A stretch of 64,000 nucleotides of DNA from HGM11416 sp034104345 (GTDB lineage Bacteria; Bacillota; Clostridia; Christensenellales; Borkfalkiaceae), in contig JAXEDY010000005.1 in NCBI GenBank assembly GCA_034104345.1, positions 1-64,000 on the forward strand. Reading direction: 5' to 3'. Shown in pieces: positions 26,817-34,915 of the stretch. How positions within the stretch are numbered: the stretch's first letter is position 1; each line of letters begins with the position of its first letter. The notes beneath the pieces were generated by a model that was not told the DNA's origin, made no database searches, and saw only the letters and a program-made list of their open reading frames with translations. The position numbers and the translations under genes are program-made.

Positions 26817-27962
26817 ATGGCAAGAATAGTTTTAAACGAAACCAGTTATCACGGCGCGGGCGCAATAAACGAAATCCCCGGCGAAATTAAGGGGCGCGGA
26901 ATTAAAAAAGTTTTCGTTTGTTCGGATCCCGATCTCGTGAAATTCGGCGTAACCAAAAAAGTTTTAGACGTTTTAGAAAAAGCGGGCATCGATTATTCGC
27001 TTTATTCGGATATTAAACCCAACCCCACTATCGAAAACGTTAAATCGGGCGTAAGCGCGTTCAAGGCTGCGGGCGCCGACGGCATAGTCGCAATCGGCGG
27101 CGGTTCGTCGATGGATACGGCAAAAGCGGTAGGAATAATAATAGCCAATCCCGAATTTGCCGACGTTCGTTCGCTCGAAGGCGTTGCTCCCACAAAAAAA
27201 CCCTGCGTTCCCATTATCGCTGTTCCCACAACTGCCGGCACCGCTGCCGAAGTTACTATCAACTACGTTATAACCGACGTAGAAAAGAAACGTAAATTCG
27301 TTTGCGTTGACGTTCACGATATTCCCGTAGTTGCGGTTGTCGATCCCGATATGATGTCTACCATGCCAAAAGGGCTTACCGCCGCTACCGGTATGGACGC
27401 TTTAACACACGCTATCGAAGGTTATATAACCAAAGGCGCTTGGGAAATGACCGATATGTTCCACTTAAAGGCTATAGAAATAATTTCGAAGAGTTTGCGC
27501 GGCGCGGTTGCCAACACCAAAGAAGGCAGAGAAGGCATGGCTCTCGGTCAATACGTTGCGGGCATGGGCTTTTCTAACGTAGGTCTTGGTATCGTTCACT
27601 CTATGGCTCACGCTCTCGGTGCCGTTTACGATACTCCGCACGGCGTTGCAAACGCTATTTTGCTTCCTGCCGTAATGGAATATAACGCGGAATCGACCGG
27701 CGAAAAATACCGCGACATAGCAAAAGCCATGGGCGTTGAAGGCACCGAAAAAATGACTCAGGCAGAATACAGAAAAGCCGCCGTCGAAGCCGTTCGCAAA
27801 CTTTCGCAAGACGTAGGTATTCCGCAGGATCTTAAAAATATCGTAAAAGACGAAGACGTAGAATTTTTGGCTCAGTCGGCTATGGATGACGCTTGCCGCC
27901 CCGGCAACCCCAAAGATCCCACTTTGGAAGACATCAAAGCGCTTTATCGTTCGCTTATGTAA
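26817..27962 (+). CDS. fucO: lactaldehyde reductase (group III iron-dependent alcohol dehydrogenase)
   Basis: 381 residues, the length of FucO. Long segments match what I recall of E. coli FucO: I-L/V-L-N-E-T at the N-terminus, AIGGGS for NAD binding, the PTTAGTAAEVTINYVITD block, ATGxDALTHAIEGYIT and ALGQYVAGMGFSNVGLG followed by V-H-S-M-A-H, with metal ligands Asp and three His. Reduces L-lactaldehyde from rhamnose or fucose breakdown to 1,2-propanediol with NADH. Own promoter, SD AAGGAG, strong terminator. It may serve the rhamnosidase locus upstream; rhamnose isomerase, kinase and aldolase are not in the window. Confidence 0.92.
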   Translation: MARIVLNETSYHGAGAINEIPGEIKGRGIKKVFVCSDPDLVKFGVTKKVLDVLEKAGIDYSLYSDIKPNPTIENVKSGVSAFKAAGADGIVAIGGGSSMDTAKAVGIIIANPEFADVRSLEGVAPTKKPCVPIIAVPTTAGTAAEVTINYVITDVEKKRKFVCVDVHDIPVVAVVDPDMMSTMPKGLTAATGMDALTHAIEGYITKGAWEMTDMFHLKAIEIISKSLRGAVANTKEGREGMALGQYVAGMGFSNVGLGIVHSMAHALGAVYDTPHGVANAILLPAVMEYNAESTGEKYRDIAKAMGVEGTEKMTQAEYRKAAVEAVRKLSQDVGIPQDLKNIVKDEDVEFLAQSAMDDACRPGNPKDPTLEDIKALYRSLM

Positions 27963-28017
27963 TTTAAGCGGCAACTGAAATATTTTGCCGCGTAAGAGCC
28001 GCAGGCAACGAAAAATC

Positions 28018-28062
28018 CTCTCTCGTCAGCCTGACGGCTGCCACTTTTCCCGAAGGGGAAAG
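28018..28062. repeat. GC-rich intergenic repeat fragment
   Basis: CGTCAG-C-CTGACG hairpin followed by TTTTCCC-GAAGGGGAAAG hairpin. It has the same plan as a segment translated at 63838-63892. Followed immediately by element copy F. Confidence 0.65.
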
Positions 28063-28094
28063 CAGAGATAATCGACCTATAGCCCCGCTTTTAT
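28055..28094 (+). repeat. 40-bp dispersed element, copy F (plus)
   Basis: Reads GAGATAATCGACCTATAG then CCCCGCTTTTA. Its right end supplies the left arm of the fucO terminator. Confidence 0.75.
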
Positions 28095-28113
28095 AAAAGA
28101 GCGGGGCTTTTTT
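28081..28113 (+). terminator. strong terminator after fucO
   Basis: AGCCCCGCTTTT pairs with AAAAGAGCGGGGCT (one bulged base) and is followed by six T. Confidence 0.85.
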
Positions 28114-28208
28114 CGCTATTTAAAAATTTGTTTTTTTGTTTTTTTAAGCGAAAAAGGTTTTGCGGTCAAATCTCGCTCGGATAAAACCGTTATAAAATGC
28201 TAAAAAAC

Positions 28209-28237
28209 TTTACAAAACCCGCACAATATGCTAAAAT
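28209..28237 (+). promoter_or_regulatory. promoter of maf, implying a leaderless start
   Basis: TTTACA at 28209-28214, 17-bp spacer, TAAAAT at 28232-28237. Seven bases downstream of the -10 lies the A of the maf ATG at 28244. Confidence 0.65.
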
Positions 28238-28243
28238 TAGGTT

Positions 28244-28849
28244 ATGAACAGCGATAAAAAACTTATTCTTGCAAGCAAATCGCCCAGAAGAATAGAAATT
28301 TTAAAAAGTTTGGGATATAAATTCGAGATAATCCCCGCGGTTAAAGACGAAATCGTGGATTTTGCGCTCGAAAAAAGCGAGATGGTAGAGCGCACCGCCG
28401 AAAATAAAGCGCGCGAAATAATCGAAAGTTATCCGAAAAAGGTTTTTAACGCGGGCGTTATCGGAATGGATACGGTCGTGGTTTTAAACGGCGAAGTATT
28501 GCAAAAACCGTCGTCGAAACAAAATCAGCGCGAAATGCTTAAAAAACTTTCGGGCGCGTATCACGAAGTTTACACGGGATATTGCCTTTTCGTGCTTGAC
28601 GAAAAATGTAAAATAACCGATAAAATCTGCGGCGCCGAAAAATCGCGCGTGCTTTTCAACGATTTATCGGATAAAAAAATCGAAAACTATATCGAAAGCG
28701 AACTCGGTCTCGATAAAGCGGGCGGATACGGAATACAGGACGAATTCGACCTTGTAAAATCGGTTGAAGGCAGCGTTTTTAACGTGATAGGCTTCCCGAA
28801 AGAACTGTTCGAAAACATTTTAAAAAAATACGATTTTGAAAGAAATTAA
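28244..28849 (+). CDS. maf: Maf-family nucleoside triphosphate pyrophosphatase
   Basis: 201 residues, typical length. The signature L-I-L-A-S-K-S-P-R-R-I-E-I-L opens the protein, followed by ENKAREI and the G-M-D-T-V-V catalytic strand and Y-T-G-Y. Hydrolyses non-canonical dTTP/UTP-like nucleotides and is linked to division arrest. The start cannot be moved downstream without losing the signature, and no SD is present; the predicted transcript begins at or next to the ATG. The gene precedes an mreB-like gene, the usual maf-mreB neighbourhood. Confidence 0.93.
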   Translation: MNSDKKLILASKSPRRIEILKSLGYKFEIIPAVKDEIVDFALEKSEMVERTAENKAREIIESYPKKVFNAGVIGMDTVVVLNGEVLQKPSSKQNQREMLKKLSGAYHEVYTGYCLFVLDEKCKITDKICGAEKSRVLFNDLSDKKIENYIESELGLDKAGGYGIQDEFDLVKSVEGSVFNVIGFPKELFENILKKYDFERN

Positions 28850-28862
28850 AGGCGATAAAAAC

Positions 28863-28903
28863 AAAAAAGTCGGGCTATAAGCCCGTTATCGGCTATTTCG
28901 CGC
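28863..28903 (-). repeat. 40-bp dispersed element, copy C (minus)
   Basis: The complementary strand reads CGCGAAATAGCCGATAAC then GGGCTTATAGCCCGACTTTT. It agrees at 35 of 37 aligned positions (one mismatch, one gap) with the copy inside the GH78 gene at 20896. Confidence 0.8.
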
Positions 28904-28919
28904 TTATCGCGCGGCTAAA

Positions 28920-28941
28920 AAAACGCGCTTTTGCGCGTTTT
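28920..28941. terminator. perfect hairpin upstream of the mreB-like gene
   Basis: AAAACGCGC-TTTT-GCGCGTTTT forms a 9-bp stem, ending next to the SD GGGAG of the mreB-like gene. It may attenuate readthrough from maf or hide the SD. Confidence 0.5.
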
Positions 28942-28954
28942 GCGGGAGATTAAA

Positions 28955-29968
28955 ATGAGAAAACCAACTTTATCTATCGATCTCGGATCGTCGAACACTA
29001 ATATATATCAGATAGGTTCGGGCGCGGGCGTGGTTTTATCCGAACCGAGCGTGGTCGCTTTAAGCGAAACCGAAGGAAGAAAGGTTAAAGCCGTTGGGCT
29101 CGACGCGAAAAGAATGATAGGCAAAACGGTAGACGGAACGGTCGTTGTTTCGCCCGTGTTCGAAGCGCGAATCGAAGACGAACGCGCGGCTACCGCCATG
29201 CTCGATAACTTTCTAAATAAGGTAACAATAAAGCGGCTTGGCATGCGCCCCGACGTGTTGTTTTCGGTTCCGTGCGGGGCGGAAAACAGCGCCATAAAAA
29301 AATACGAACAGGTTCTAAACGATTGCGGAGTGTATAACGTGCATTTCGTCGAATCGCCCGTTTTAACCGCGGTGGGTATGGGCGTTCCGCTTACCGAATC
29401 GAATCCGTGCTTTTTAATCGACGTAGGCGGCGGCACCACGACGATAGCAACCGTTTCGCTTGGCGGCGTTATATCCGGTTTCAGCGTGAATATGGGCGGA
29501 AAAAGCATAGACAAAATGATAATTTCGCACGTCGAAAACGAGTTCGGGCTTAAAATAGGCGCGCTTACCGCCGAAAAAATAAAAATTCAGATAGGCAGTT
29601 TAGAGGATAAAGACGAAACCGCAACGGTTGTAGACGGGCGCGATTTGCAAACGGGCAAGCCCCGCGCAATATCCGTAAACGCGCGCGACTTGTATCCCGT
29701 TATAAGTTTGTTTTTCGATAAAGTTTTGCAACTTGCGGGCATGCTTATGGCAAAACTCCCTGCCGAAATATGCGCCGACGTGCGCAAATCGGGCGTGTAT
29801 TTTGCAGGCGGAACTTCGCGTATTTTAGGGCTCGACGAATATTTTAACGACAAAATGGGTATGCACGCAAACGTTGCCGAAGAACCCGAACTTGCCGCGG
29901 CGATAGGCGGCGGAATAGTTGCGGGCGATACGAAACTTCTGGCGCGTTTAAGGCTTAACCGCAAATAA
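28955..29968 (+). CDS. MreB/Mbl-like actin homologue
   Basis: 337 residues from ATG 28955 (GGGAG SD); the frame extends to 28931 but without an SD. The actin-type phosphate loops are present: I-D-L-G-S-S-N-T-N-I-Y at the start, I-D-V-G-G-G-T-T-T-I-A in the middle, and A-G-G-T-S-R-I-L-G and A-A-I-G-G-G near the end. MreB filaments guide lateral wall synthesis under the membrane. It is clearly diverged from standard MreB (for example P-V-F-E-A-R-I-E-D instead of the usual MKDGVIADF). mreC and mreD, which normally follow, are absent here, so it may be a secondary paralogue. Confidence 0.82.
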   Translation: MRKPTLSIDLGSSNTNIYQIGSGAGVVLSEPSVVALSETEGRKVKAVGLDAKRMIGKTVDGTVVVSPVFEARIEDERAATAMLDNFLNKVTIKRLGMRPDVLFSVPCGAENSAIKKYEQVLNDCGVYNVHFVESPVLTAVGMGVPLTESNPCFLIDVGGGTTTIATVSLGGVISGFSVNMGGKSIDKMIISHVENEFGLKIGALTAEKIKIQIGSLEDKDETATVVDGRDLQTGKPRAISVNARDLYPVISLFFDKVLQLAGMLMAKLPAEICADVRKSGVYFAGGTSRILGLDEYFNDKMGMHANVAEEPELAAAIGGGIVAGDTKLLARLRLNRK

Positions 29969-30087
29969 TATACGAGAAAAAAGCAAAACCGGCGGCTTTA
30001 CGTGGCGGCGTTTTTATAAAAATTTTGCACTAAAAGACGCAAAAAACGTAAAACACGGTAAAAGGGTAAAAAACTTTTTAAAAGGTG

Positions 30088-30116
30088 TTTACAACAAAAA
30101 AATATAGGCGTATAAT
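30088..30116 (+). promoter_or_regulatory. promoter of nahK-galE
   Basis: TTTACA at 30088-30093, 17-bp spacer, TATAAT at 30111-30116; start near 30123, 35 nt before the ATG. Confidence 0.8.
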
Positions 30117-30157
30117 TTAACCGAAAAACAACAATACAAACAAAAGGAAACCAAAAG

Positions 30158-31270
30158 ATGAATTCAGGCGCAAAATACGATTTTAAAAAAGTAAGTTCTA
30201 TGTTTTTGCTCTGCGGCGAATATTGTTCGTGCGAACCCTACGGCGAAGGGCATATAAACGAAACCTTTTTGCTTATAACAAAGCATTGCGAAACCGAGCA
30301 TAAATACATTTTACAGCGCGTAAATTCTACGCTTTTTACCGACGTAGACAAACTTATGAACAACATCGCGCTCGTAACCGAGTTTTCGCGTAAAAAAATC
30401 ACCGAACGCGGCGGCAATCCGGACAGAGAGTCGCTTACCATAGTTAAAACGACCGACGGCAAAAATTATTATTTCGACGGCGAAAACTATTTCCGCGTTT
30501 ATCTTTTCATCGATAAAGCCACAAGTTATCAGGTGGTTGAAAAACCCGAACATTTTTACGAAAGCGCGGTTGCTTTCGGCAACTTCGCAAACCTTCTCGC
30601 CGAGTTCGACGCGCAAAAACTTTACGAACCTCTTCCCGATTTTCACAACACCGCAAAACGCTTTAAAAATTTAGAAAAAGCGATTGAAGAAAACAAATCG
30701 GGCAAACGCGATCTTGTTAAAGCCGAAATCGAATTCGCTCTCGCGCGCAAAAACATCACGAGTGCTATCGTCGATAAACTTGCTTCGGGAGAAATTCCGT
30801 GCAAGGTTACCCACAACGATACAAAGCTCAACAACGTTTTAATCGACGACGCAACAGGCAAAGCGCTTTGCGTTATCGATCTTGATACGATTATGCCCGG
30901 CACCATTTGTTACGACTTCGGCGATTCGATAAGATTCGGTTGCAACCCCGCCGCCGAAGACGAAAAAGATTTATCCAAAGTTAACTTCGATATTTCGCTT
31001 TTCGAACAATACGTTAAAGGGTATATGTCTGCGCTTCGCCCCAGCATGACCAAAGCCGAAGCCGAAAATCTTGCGCTCGGTGCCATTTTAATGACCTACG
31101 AATGCGGCATCAGATTTTTAAGCGACCACTTAGACGGCGACGTTTATTTCAGAGTGAAACGCGAAAACCACAATTTAGACAGGGCGAGAACGCAGTTTAA
31201 ACTCGTTTCGGATATGGAAAAACTTCTGCCCGAAATGAACGCAATCGTAGAAAAATATTATAATATTTAA
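30158..31270 (+). CDS. nahK: phosphotransferase, N-acetylhexosamine 1-kinase-like
   Basis: 370 residues. Aminoglycoside-phosphotransferase fold: the N-lobe G-E-G-H-I-N-E-T-F binds ATP, H-N-D-T-K-L-N-N-V-L is the catalytic loop and V-I-D-L-D-T the metal-binding segment. These forms match NahK of the lacto-N-biose/galacto-N-biose pathway, which phosphorylates GlcNAc or GalNAc at C1. galE follows 105 bp later, as in that pathway. The phosphorylase and uridylyltransferase are not in the window, so the substrate is inferred from family and neighbour only. Confidence 0.78.
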   Translation: MNSGAKYDFKKVSSMFLLCGEYCSCEPYGEGHINETFLLITKHCETEHKYILQRVNSTLFTDVDKLMNNIALVTEFSRKKITERGGNPDRESLTIVKTTDGKNYYFDGENYFRVYLFIDKATSYQVVEKPEHFYESAVAFGNFANLLAEFDAQKLYEPLPDFHNTAKRFKNLEKAIEENKSGKRDLVKAEIEFALARKNITSAIVDKLASGEIPCKVTHNDTKLNNVLIDDATGKALCVIDLDTIMPGTICYDFGDSIRFGCNPAAEDEKDLSKVNFDISLFEQYVKGYMSALRPSMTKAEAENLALGAILMTYECGIRFLSDHLDGDVYFRVKRENHNLDRARTQFKLVSDMEKLLPEMNAIVEKYYNI

Positions 31271-31310
31271 TTAAAAACCACGGGCGATTCGAAGTCGCCC
31301 CCCAACATAC
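31271..31310. repeat. short hairpin repeat between nahK and galE
   Basis: GGGCGATT-CG-AAGTCGCCC followed by CCC, similar in style to the hairpin unit at 24488. Lies between the two co-directional genes. Confidence 0.5.
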
Positions 31311-31375
31311 GGATATTGCAAAAACGCGTGAAATATAAAAAATCTCACGAAAAACAACAATAAAGGAGTAAAAAA

Positions 31376-32392
31376 ATGAATAACATTCTTGTAACGGGCG
31401 GTGCCGGATATATCGGCAGCCACACCTGCATCGAACTTATCAAAGCGGGCTACGGCGTAGTAATAATCGACGACCTTTCAAACAGCAAAGAAGTTGCGGT
31501 CAAACGCGTAGAACAAATAACCGGCACCAAAATTCCTTTTTATAAAAACAGCATTTTAGACAGAGCCGCGCTCGACAAAATTTTTGCCGAACACAAAATC
31601 GACGCGGTTATCAACTTTGCGGGCTTTAAAGCGGTCGGAGAATCGGTTGCCAAACCCGTTGAATATTACCACAACAATATCGGCGGGCTTTTGATTCTGG
31701 TCGAAGCGATGCGCGACGCGGGTTGCAAAAATCTCGTGTTTTCGTCGTCGGCAACCGTTTACGGCAAGCCTGCGACCGTTCCCATAACCGAAGATTTTCC
31801 GCTTTCCACCACCAACCCCTACGGTTCGACAAAATTGTTTATCGAATATATCTTAAAAGATATTTTCAAAGCGGATTCTTCGTGGAATATCGGAATTTTG
31901 CGTTATTTCAACCCCGTAGGCGCGCACGAAAGCGGACTTATAGGTGAAGATCCTAACGGAATTCCCAACAACCTTTGCCCCTACATTACCAAAGTTGCGG
32001 TCGGAAAACTTGAAAAAGTCCGCGTTTTCGGTAACGATTACGACACCCCCGACGGGACCGGCGTACGCGATTATATTCACGTTGTCGACCTTGCCCGCGG
32101 GCATGTTCTCGCCGTTAAAAAACTCCTTGAAAACAGCGGCCTTTATATCGTAAATCTCGGTACGGGCAGGGGATACAGCGTTCTGGAAATGATTCAGGGT
32201 TTTTCGAAGGCTCTCGGCAAACCAATTCCTTACGAAATAGTTCCGCGCCGCCCCGGAGATATCGACGTCTGCTATGCAGATACGACTTATGCCAAAAACT
32301 ATTTAGGCTTCGTTGCGGAAAAAACTCTCGACGATATGTGCCGCGATCAGCTTAACTGGCAGTTCAAAAACCCCGACGGTTACGTCGATTGA
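31376..32392 (+). CDS. galE: UDP-glucose 4-epimerase
   Basis: 338 residues, the standard length. The NAD site G-G-A-G-Y-I-G-S-H opens the protein; the catalytic S-S-S-A-T-V-Y and Y-G-S-T-K (YxxxK) follow, and R-D-Y-I-H-V-V-D-L is the usual C-terminal block. Interconverts UDP-glucose and UDP-galactose (or the N-acetyl forms). AAGGAG SD. Probably one operon with the nahK-like kinase, together bringing amino-sugars or galactose into the nucleotide-sugar pool. Ends at a strong terminator. Confidence 0.97.
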   Translation: MNNILVTGGAGYIGSHTCIELIKAGYGVVIIDDLSNSKEVAVKRVEQITGTKIPFYKNSILDRAALDKIFAEHKIDAVINFAGFKAVGESVAKPVEYYHNNIGGLLILVEAMRDAGCKNLVFSSSATVYGKPATVPITEDFPLSTTNPYGSTKLFIEYILKDIFKADSSWNIGILRYFNPVGAHESGLIGEDPNGIPNNLCPYITKVAVGKLEKVRVFGNDYDTPDGTGVRDYIHVVDLARGHVLAVKKLLENSGLYIVNLGTGRGYSVLEMIQGFSKALGKPIPYEIVPRRPGDIDVCYADTTYAKNYLGFVAEKTLDDMCRDQLNWQFKNPDGYVD

Positions 32393-32413
32393 TTTTTTTA
32401 AAATAAAACAAAA

Positions 32414-32443
32414 GGCGAAGAAGTAAAATTCTTCGCTTTTTTT
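32414..32443 (+). terminator. terminator after galE
   Basis: GGCGAAGAA pairs with TTCTTCGCT around GTAAAA, followed by eight T. Confidence 0.9.
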
Positions 32444-32470
32444 TATTGCAAAAGCCCGCTTAAGAAAAAA

Positions 32471-32509
32471 TTGAAATATGCGATAATCGACCTATAGACC
32501 GACTTTTTA
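32471..32509 (+). repeat. 40-bp dispersed element, copy G (plus)
   Basis: Reads GCGATAATCGACCTATAG then ACCGACTTTTTA. It lies in the 499-bp gap between galE and gyrB, of which the part from 32510 to 32714 shows no gene. Confidence 0.75.
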
Positions 32510-32714
32510 TGTTTTTTTGTTTGATTTTAGGTTGCGATTTAAAAAAACGCCGCATAAACTTTTGCCGCCCTAAAAAAATACAAAACGCTCTGCGCGCCGA
32601 AATTCGGCGTTTAAGCCTTATTTTGTATATCCCGAATAATTTTGTCAAGATATGGGCTTACTTCTTAAAATTTGGGTAAATTCGGCTTTAATTTCAAATT
32701 TTAACGCAAAAGGC

Positions 32715-32743
32715 TTTACATGTGCGCGCGCATGTGTTATAAT
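32715..32743 (+). promoter_or_regulatory. gyrB promoter with an alternating purine-pyrimidine spacer
   Basis: TTTACA at 32715-32720, 17-bp spacer, TATAAT at 32738-32743. Bases 32717-32737 alternate pyrimidine and purine without a break (core GTGCGCGCGCATG). Leader of about 140 nt to gyrB. Confidence 0.8.
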
Positions 32744-32891
32744 AACATTAACTATTTATATTTATGTATAAATGATAATAAAGGTGCGGTTTAGCCGTGA
32801 TTTAAGAAAAAACGCTTTGCGGCGCGGAATCGCGCGGGAAAAAGCGAAAACGCTTAAACGGGTTATGCGGCGCGCCGAACGGGAGAAAAAA

Positions 32892-34874
32892 ATGGACAAC
32901 TTGGAAAACGTAGAAAACGTAAAAAACGCGGCTAACGCCGACGGCGTAAACACGGACGGCGTAAACGTAGAAAACGTAAGCAAAGTGTCGGGGCAATACG
33001 GCGAAGGGCAGATTCAGGTTCTCGAAGGGCTCGAACACGTCCGCAAACGCCCCGGAATGTATATCGGTACGACCGACATAAGGGGCTTGCATCACCTTAT
33101 ACAAGAAATAGTAGACAACTCTATCGACGAAGCCTTGGCAGGCTATTGCACGGCGATAGAAGTTACCATAAACGCCGACGGTTCGTGCTCGGTTCTGGAT
33201 AACGGGCGCGGCATCCCCACGGGTATTCACCACACCGAAGGGGTTTCGGCGGTTCAGGTCGTATTAACCAAACTTAACGCGGGCGGCAAATTCGGCGGCG
33301 GCGGATACAAAATATCGGGCGGGCTTCACGGCGTGGGGCTTTCGGTAGTTAACGCGCTTTCCGAATGGCTCGAAGTCGAAGTGTTTCAAAACGGCAACCA
33401 CTATAAGCAAATTTACAATCGCGGCGTGCCGCAGCGCGAACTTCAGATAATAGGCAAGTCGGATAAAACGGGAACGAAAGTTACCTTTATGCCCGACGCC
33501 GACATTTTCGAAAGCGTAATTTTCAACTACGAAACGGTTAAAGTGCGCCTGCGCGAACTCGCATACCTTAACAAAGGGCTTAAAATTTCCGTCGAAGACA
33601 AACGCGCGGGGCAGGAAGCGCACGATGACTTCCACTATGAAGGCGGAATAAGGCACTTCGTTGAAGATTTAAACCGCAACAAGGCCGTTCTGTTTGAAAA
33701 GCCGCTTTATTTCGAACGCACGATAGGGGATATAACCGTAGAACTTTCGATGACTTATAACGACAGTTTTACCGAAACCATTTACACGTTCGCAAACAAC
33801 ATAAACACGCAAGAAGGGGGCATGCACTTAGAAGGCTTTAAGTTTGCCCTCACGAAAATAATAAACGAAGCGGGTAAACGCCTTAATCTGCTTAAAGAAA
33901 ACGATACTCTTTCGGGCGAAGACGTGCGCGAAGGCATAACCGCCGTAATTTCGGTCAAACTTCCCGAACCGCAGTTCGAAGGGCAAACAAAAACCAAACT
34001 CGGCAACTTAGAAGTCCGCGGAATAGTTCAAAAGGCTATGGTCGAATGTTTCGGCGCATATCTCGAAGAAAATCCGTCGGCTGCAAAAGAAGTTATAATG
34101 AAGTGTATAACGGCGAAACGCGCGCGCGAAGCGGCGCGTAAAGCCCGCGAAGCAACCCGCAAAAGCGCGTTCGAAAGCGTTGCTCTCCCCGGTAAACTTG
34201 CCGACTGCTCAGAAAAGAAAGCCGAACTTTGCGAAATCTTCCTTGTAGAAGGCGATTCGGCGGGCGGCACCGCGAAACAAGGGCGCGACCGCCGTTTTCA
34301 GGCGATACTTCCCCTTCGCGGTAAAATCTTGAACGTTGAAAAAGTGCGTCCCAACCGCGCTCTCGAAAACGAAGAAATAAAGAGCATGATAACCGCGTTC
34401 GGCGGCGGCATGCAAGAAGACTTCGACGTAACCAAAATCCGTTACGACCGCGTTATCTGCATGACCGATGCCGACGTAGACGGCAGCCACATACGCATAC
34501 TTTTGCTTACCTTCTTCTTCAGATATATGCGCCCGCTCGTAGAGCAAGGTCACGTTTATATCGCGCAGCCCCCGCTTTACAAACTCACAAAGGGCAAAAC
34601 CGAAAAATATTGCTATACCGACGAGCAGTTAAAGCAGGAACTCGAAGTTATGGGCAAGTGCGATATTCAGCGTTATAAAGGTCTTGGCGAAATGAACGCC
34701 GAACAACTTTGGGATACCACTATGAATCCCGCCACCAGAACGCTTTTAAAAGTCACCATGGAAGACGCGCAGGAAGCCGAAAACACGTTCAGTCTGCTTA
34801 TGGGCGAACAACCCGAACTCCGCCGCAAGTTTATCGAAGAAAACTCGAAACTCGTAGCCGAACTCGACGTTTAA
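32892..34874 (+). CDS. gyrB: DNA gyrase subunit B
   Basis: 660 residues from ATG 32892, chosen for the GGGAG at 32881; the frame runs up to 32772 but the basic upstream part lacks an SD. Residues 1-35 are an Asn/Val/Asp-rich extension with quasi-repeats (E-N-V, D-G-V-N). Then the GHKL ATPase (RPGMYIG, D-N-G-R-G-I-P, G-L-H-G-V-G), transducer domain and Toprim domain (V-E-G-D-S-A-G-G, D-A-D-V-D-G-S-H-I) and the C-terminal YKGLGEM. With GyrA introduces negative supercoils. gyrA follows after 41 bp. gyrB is not next to recF or dnaA here, unlike in many Bacillota. Confidence 0.97.
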   Translation: MDNLENVENVKNAANADGVNTDGVNVENVSKVSGQYGEGQIQVLEGLEHVRKRPGMYIGTTDIRGLHHLIQEIVDNSIDEALAGYCTAIEVTINADGSCSVLDNGRGIPTGIHHTEGVSAVQVVLTKLNAGGKFGGGGYKISGGLHGVGLSVVNALSEWLEVEVFQNGNHYKQIYNRGVPQRELQIIGKSDKTGTKVTFMPDADIFESVIFNYETVKVRLRELAYLNKGLKISVEDKRAGQEAHDDFHYEGGIRHFVEDLNRNKAVLFEKPLYFERTIGDITVELSMTYNDSFTETIYTFANNINTQEGGMHLEGFKFALTKIINEAGKRLNLLKENDTLSGEDVREGITAVISVKLPEPQFEGQTKTKLGNLEVRGIVQKAMVECFGAYLEENPSAAKEVIMKCITAKRAREAARKAREATRKSAFESVALPGKLADCSEKKAELCEIFLVEGDSAGGTAKQGRDRRFQAILPLRGKILNVEKVRPNRALENEEIKSMITAFGGGMQEDFDVTKIRYDRVICMTDADVDGSHIRILLLTFFFRYMRPLVEQGHVYIAQPPLYKLTKGKTEKYCYTDEQLKQELEVMGKCDIQRYKGLGEMNAEQLWDTTMNPATRTLLKVTMEDAQEAENTFSLLMGEQPELRRKFIEENSKLVAELDV

Positions 34875-34915
34875 TCGTTTAGGAATTATCAATACTGAAA
34901 GGAGAAAAAGTTAAA

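Noticed and set aside
32772..32891. N-terminal extension of gyrB from ATG 32772
   Set aside because: No SD there, a basic composition unlike GyrB, and a good GGGAG before ATG 32892. Similar upstream extensions were rejected at 4868, 11025, 28931, 47898, 60771 and, on the minus strand, 45959.
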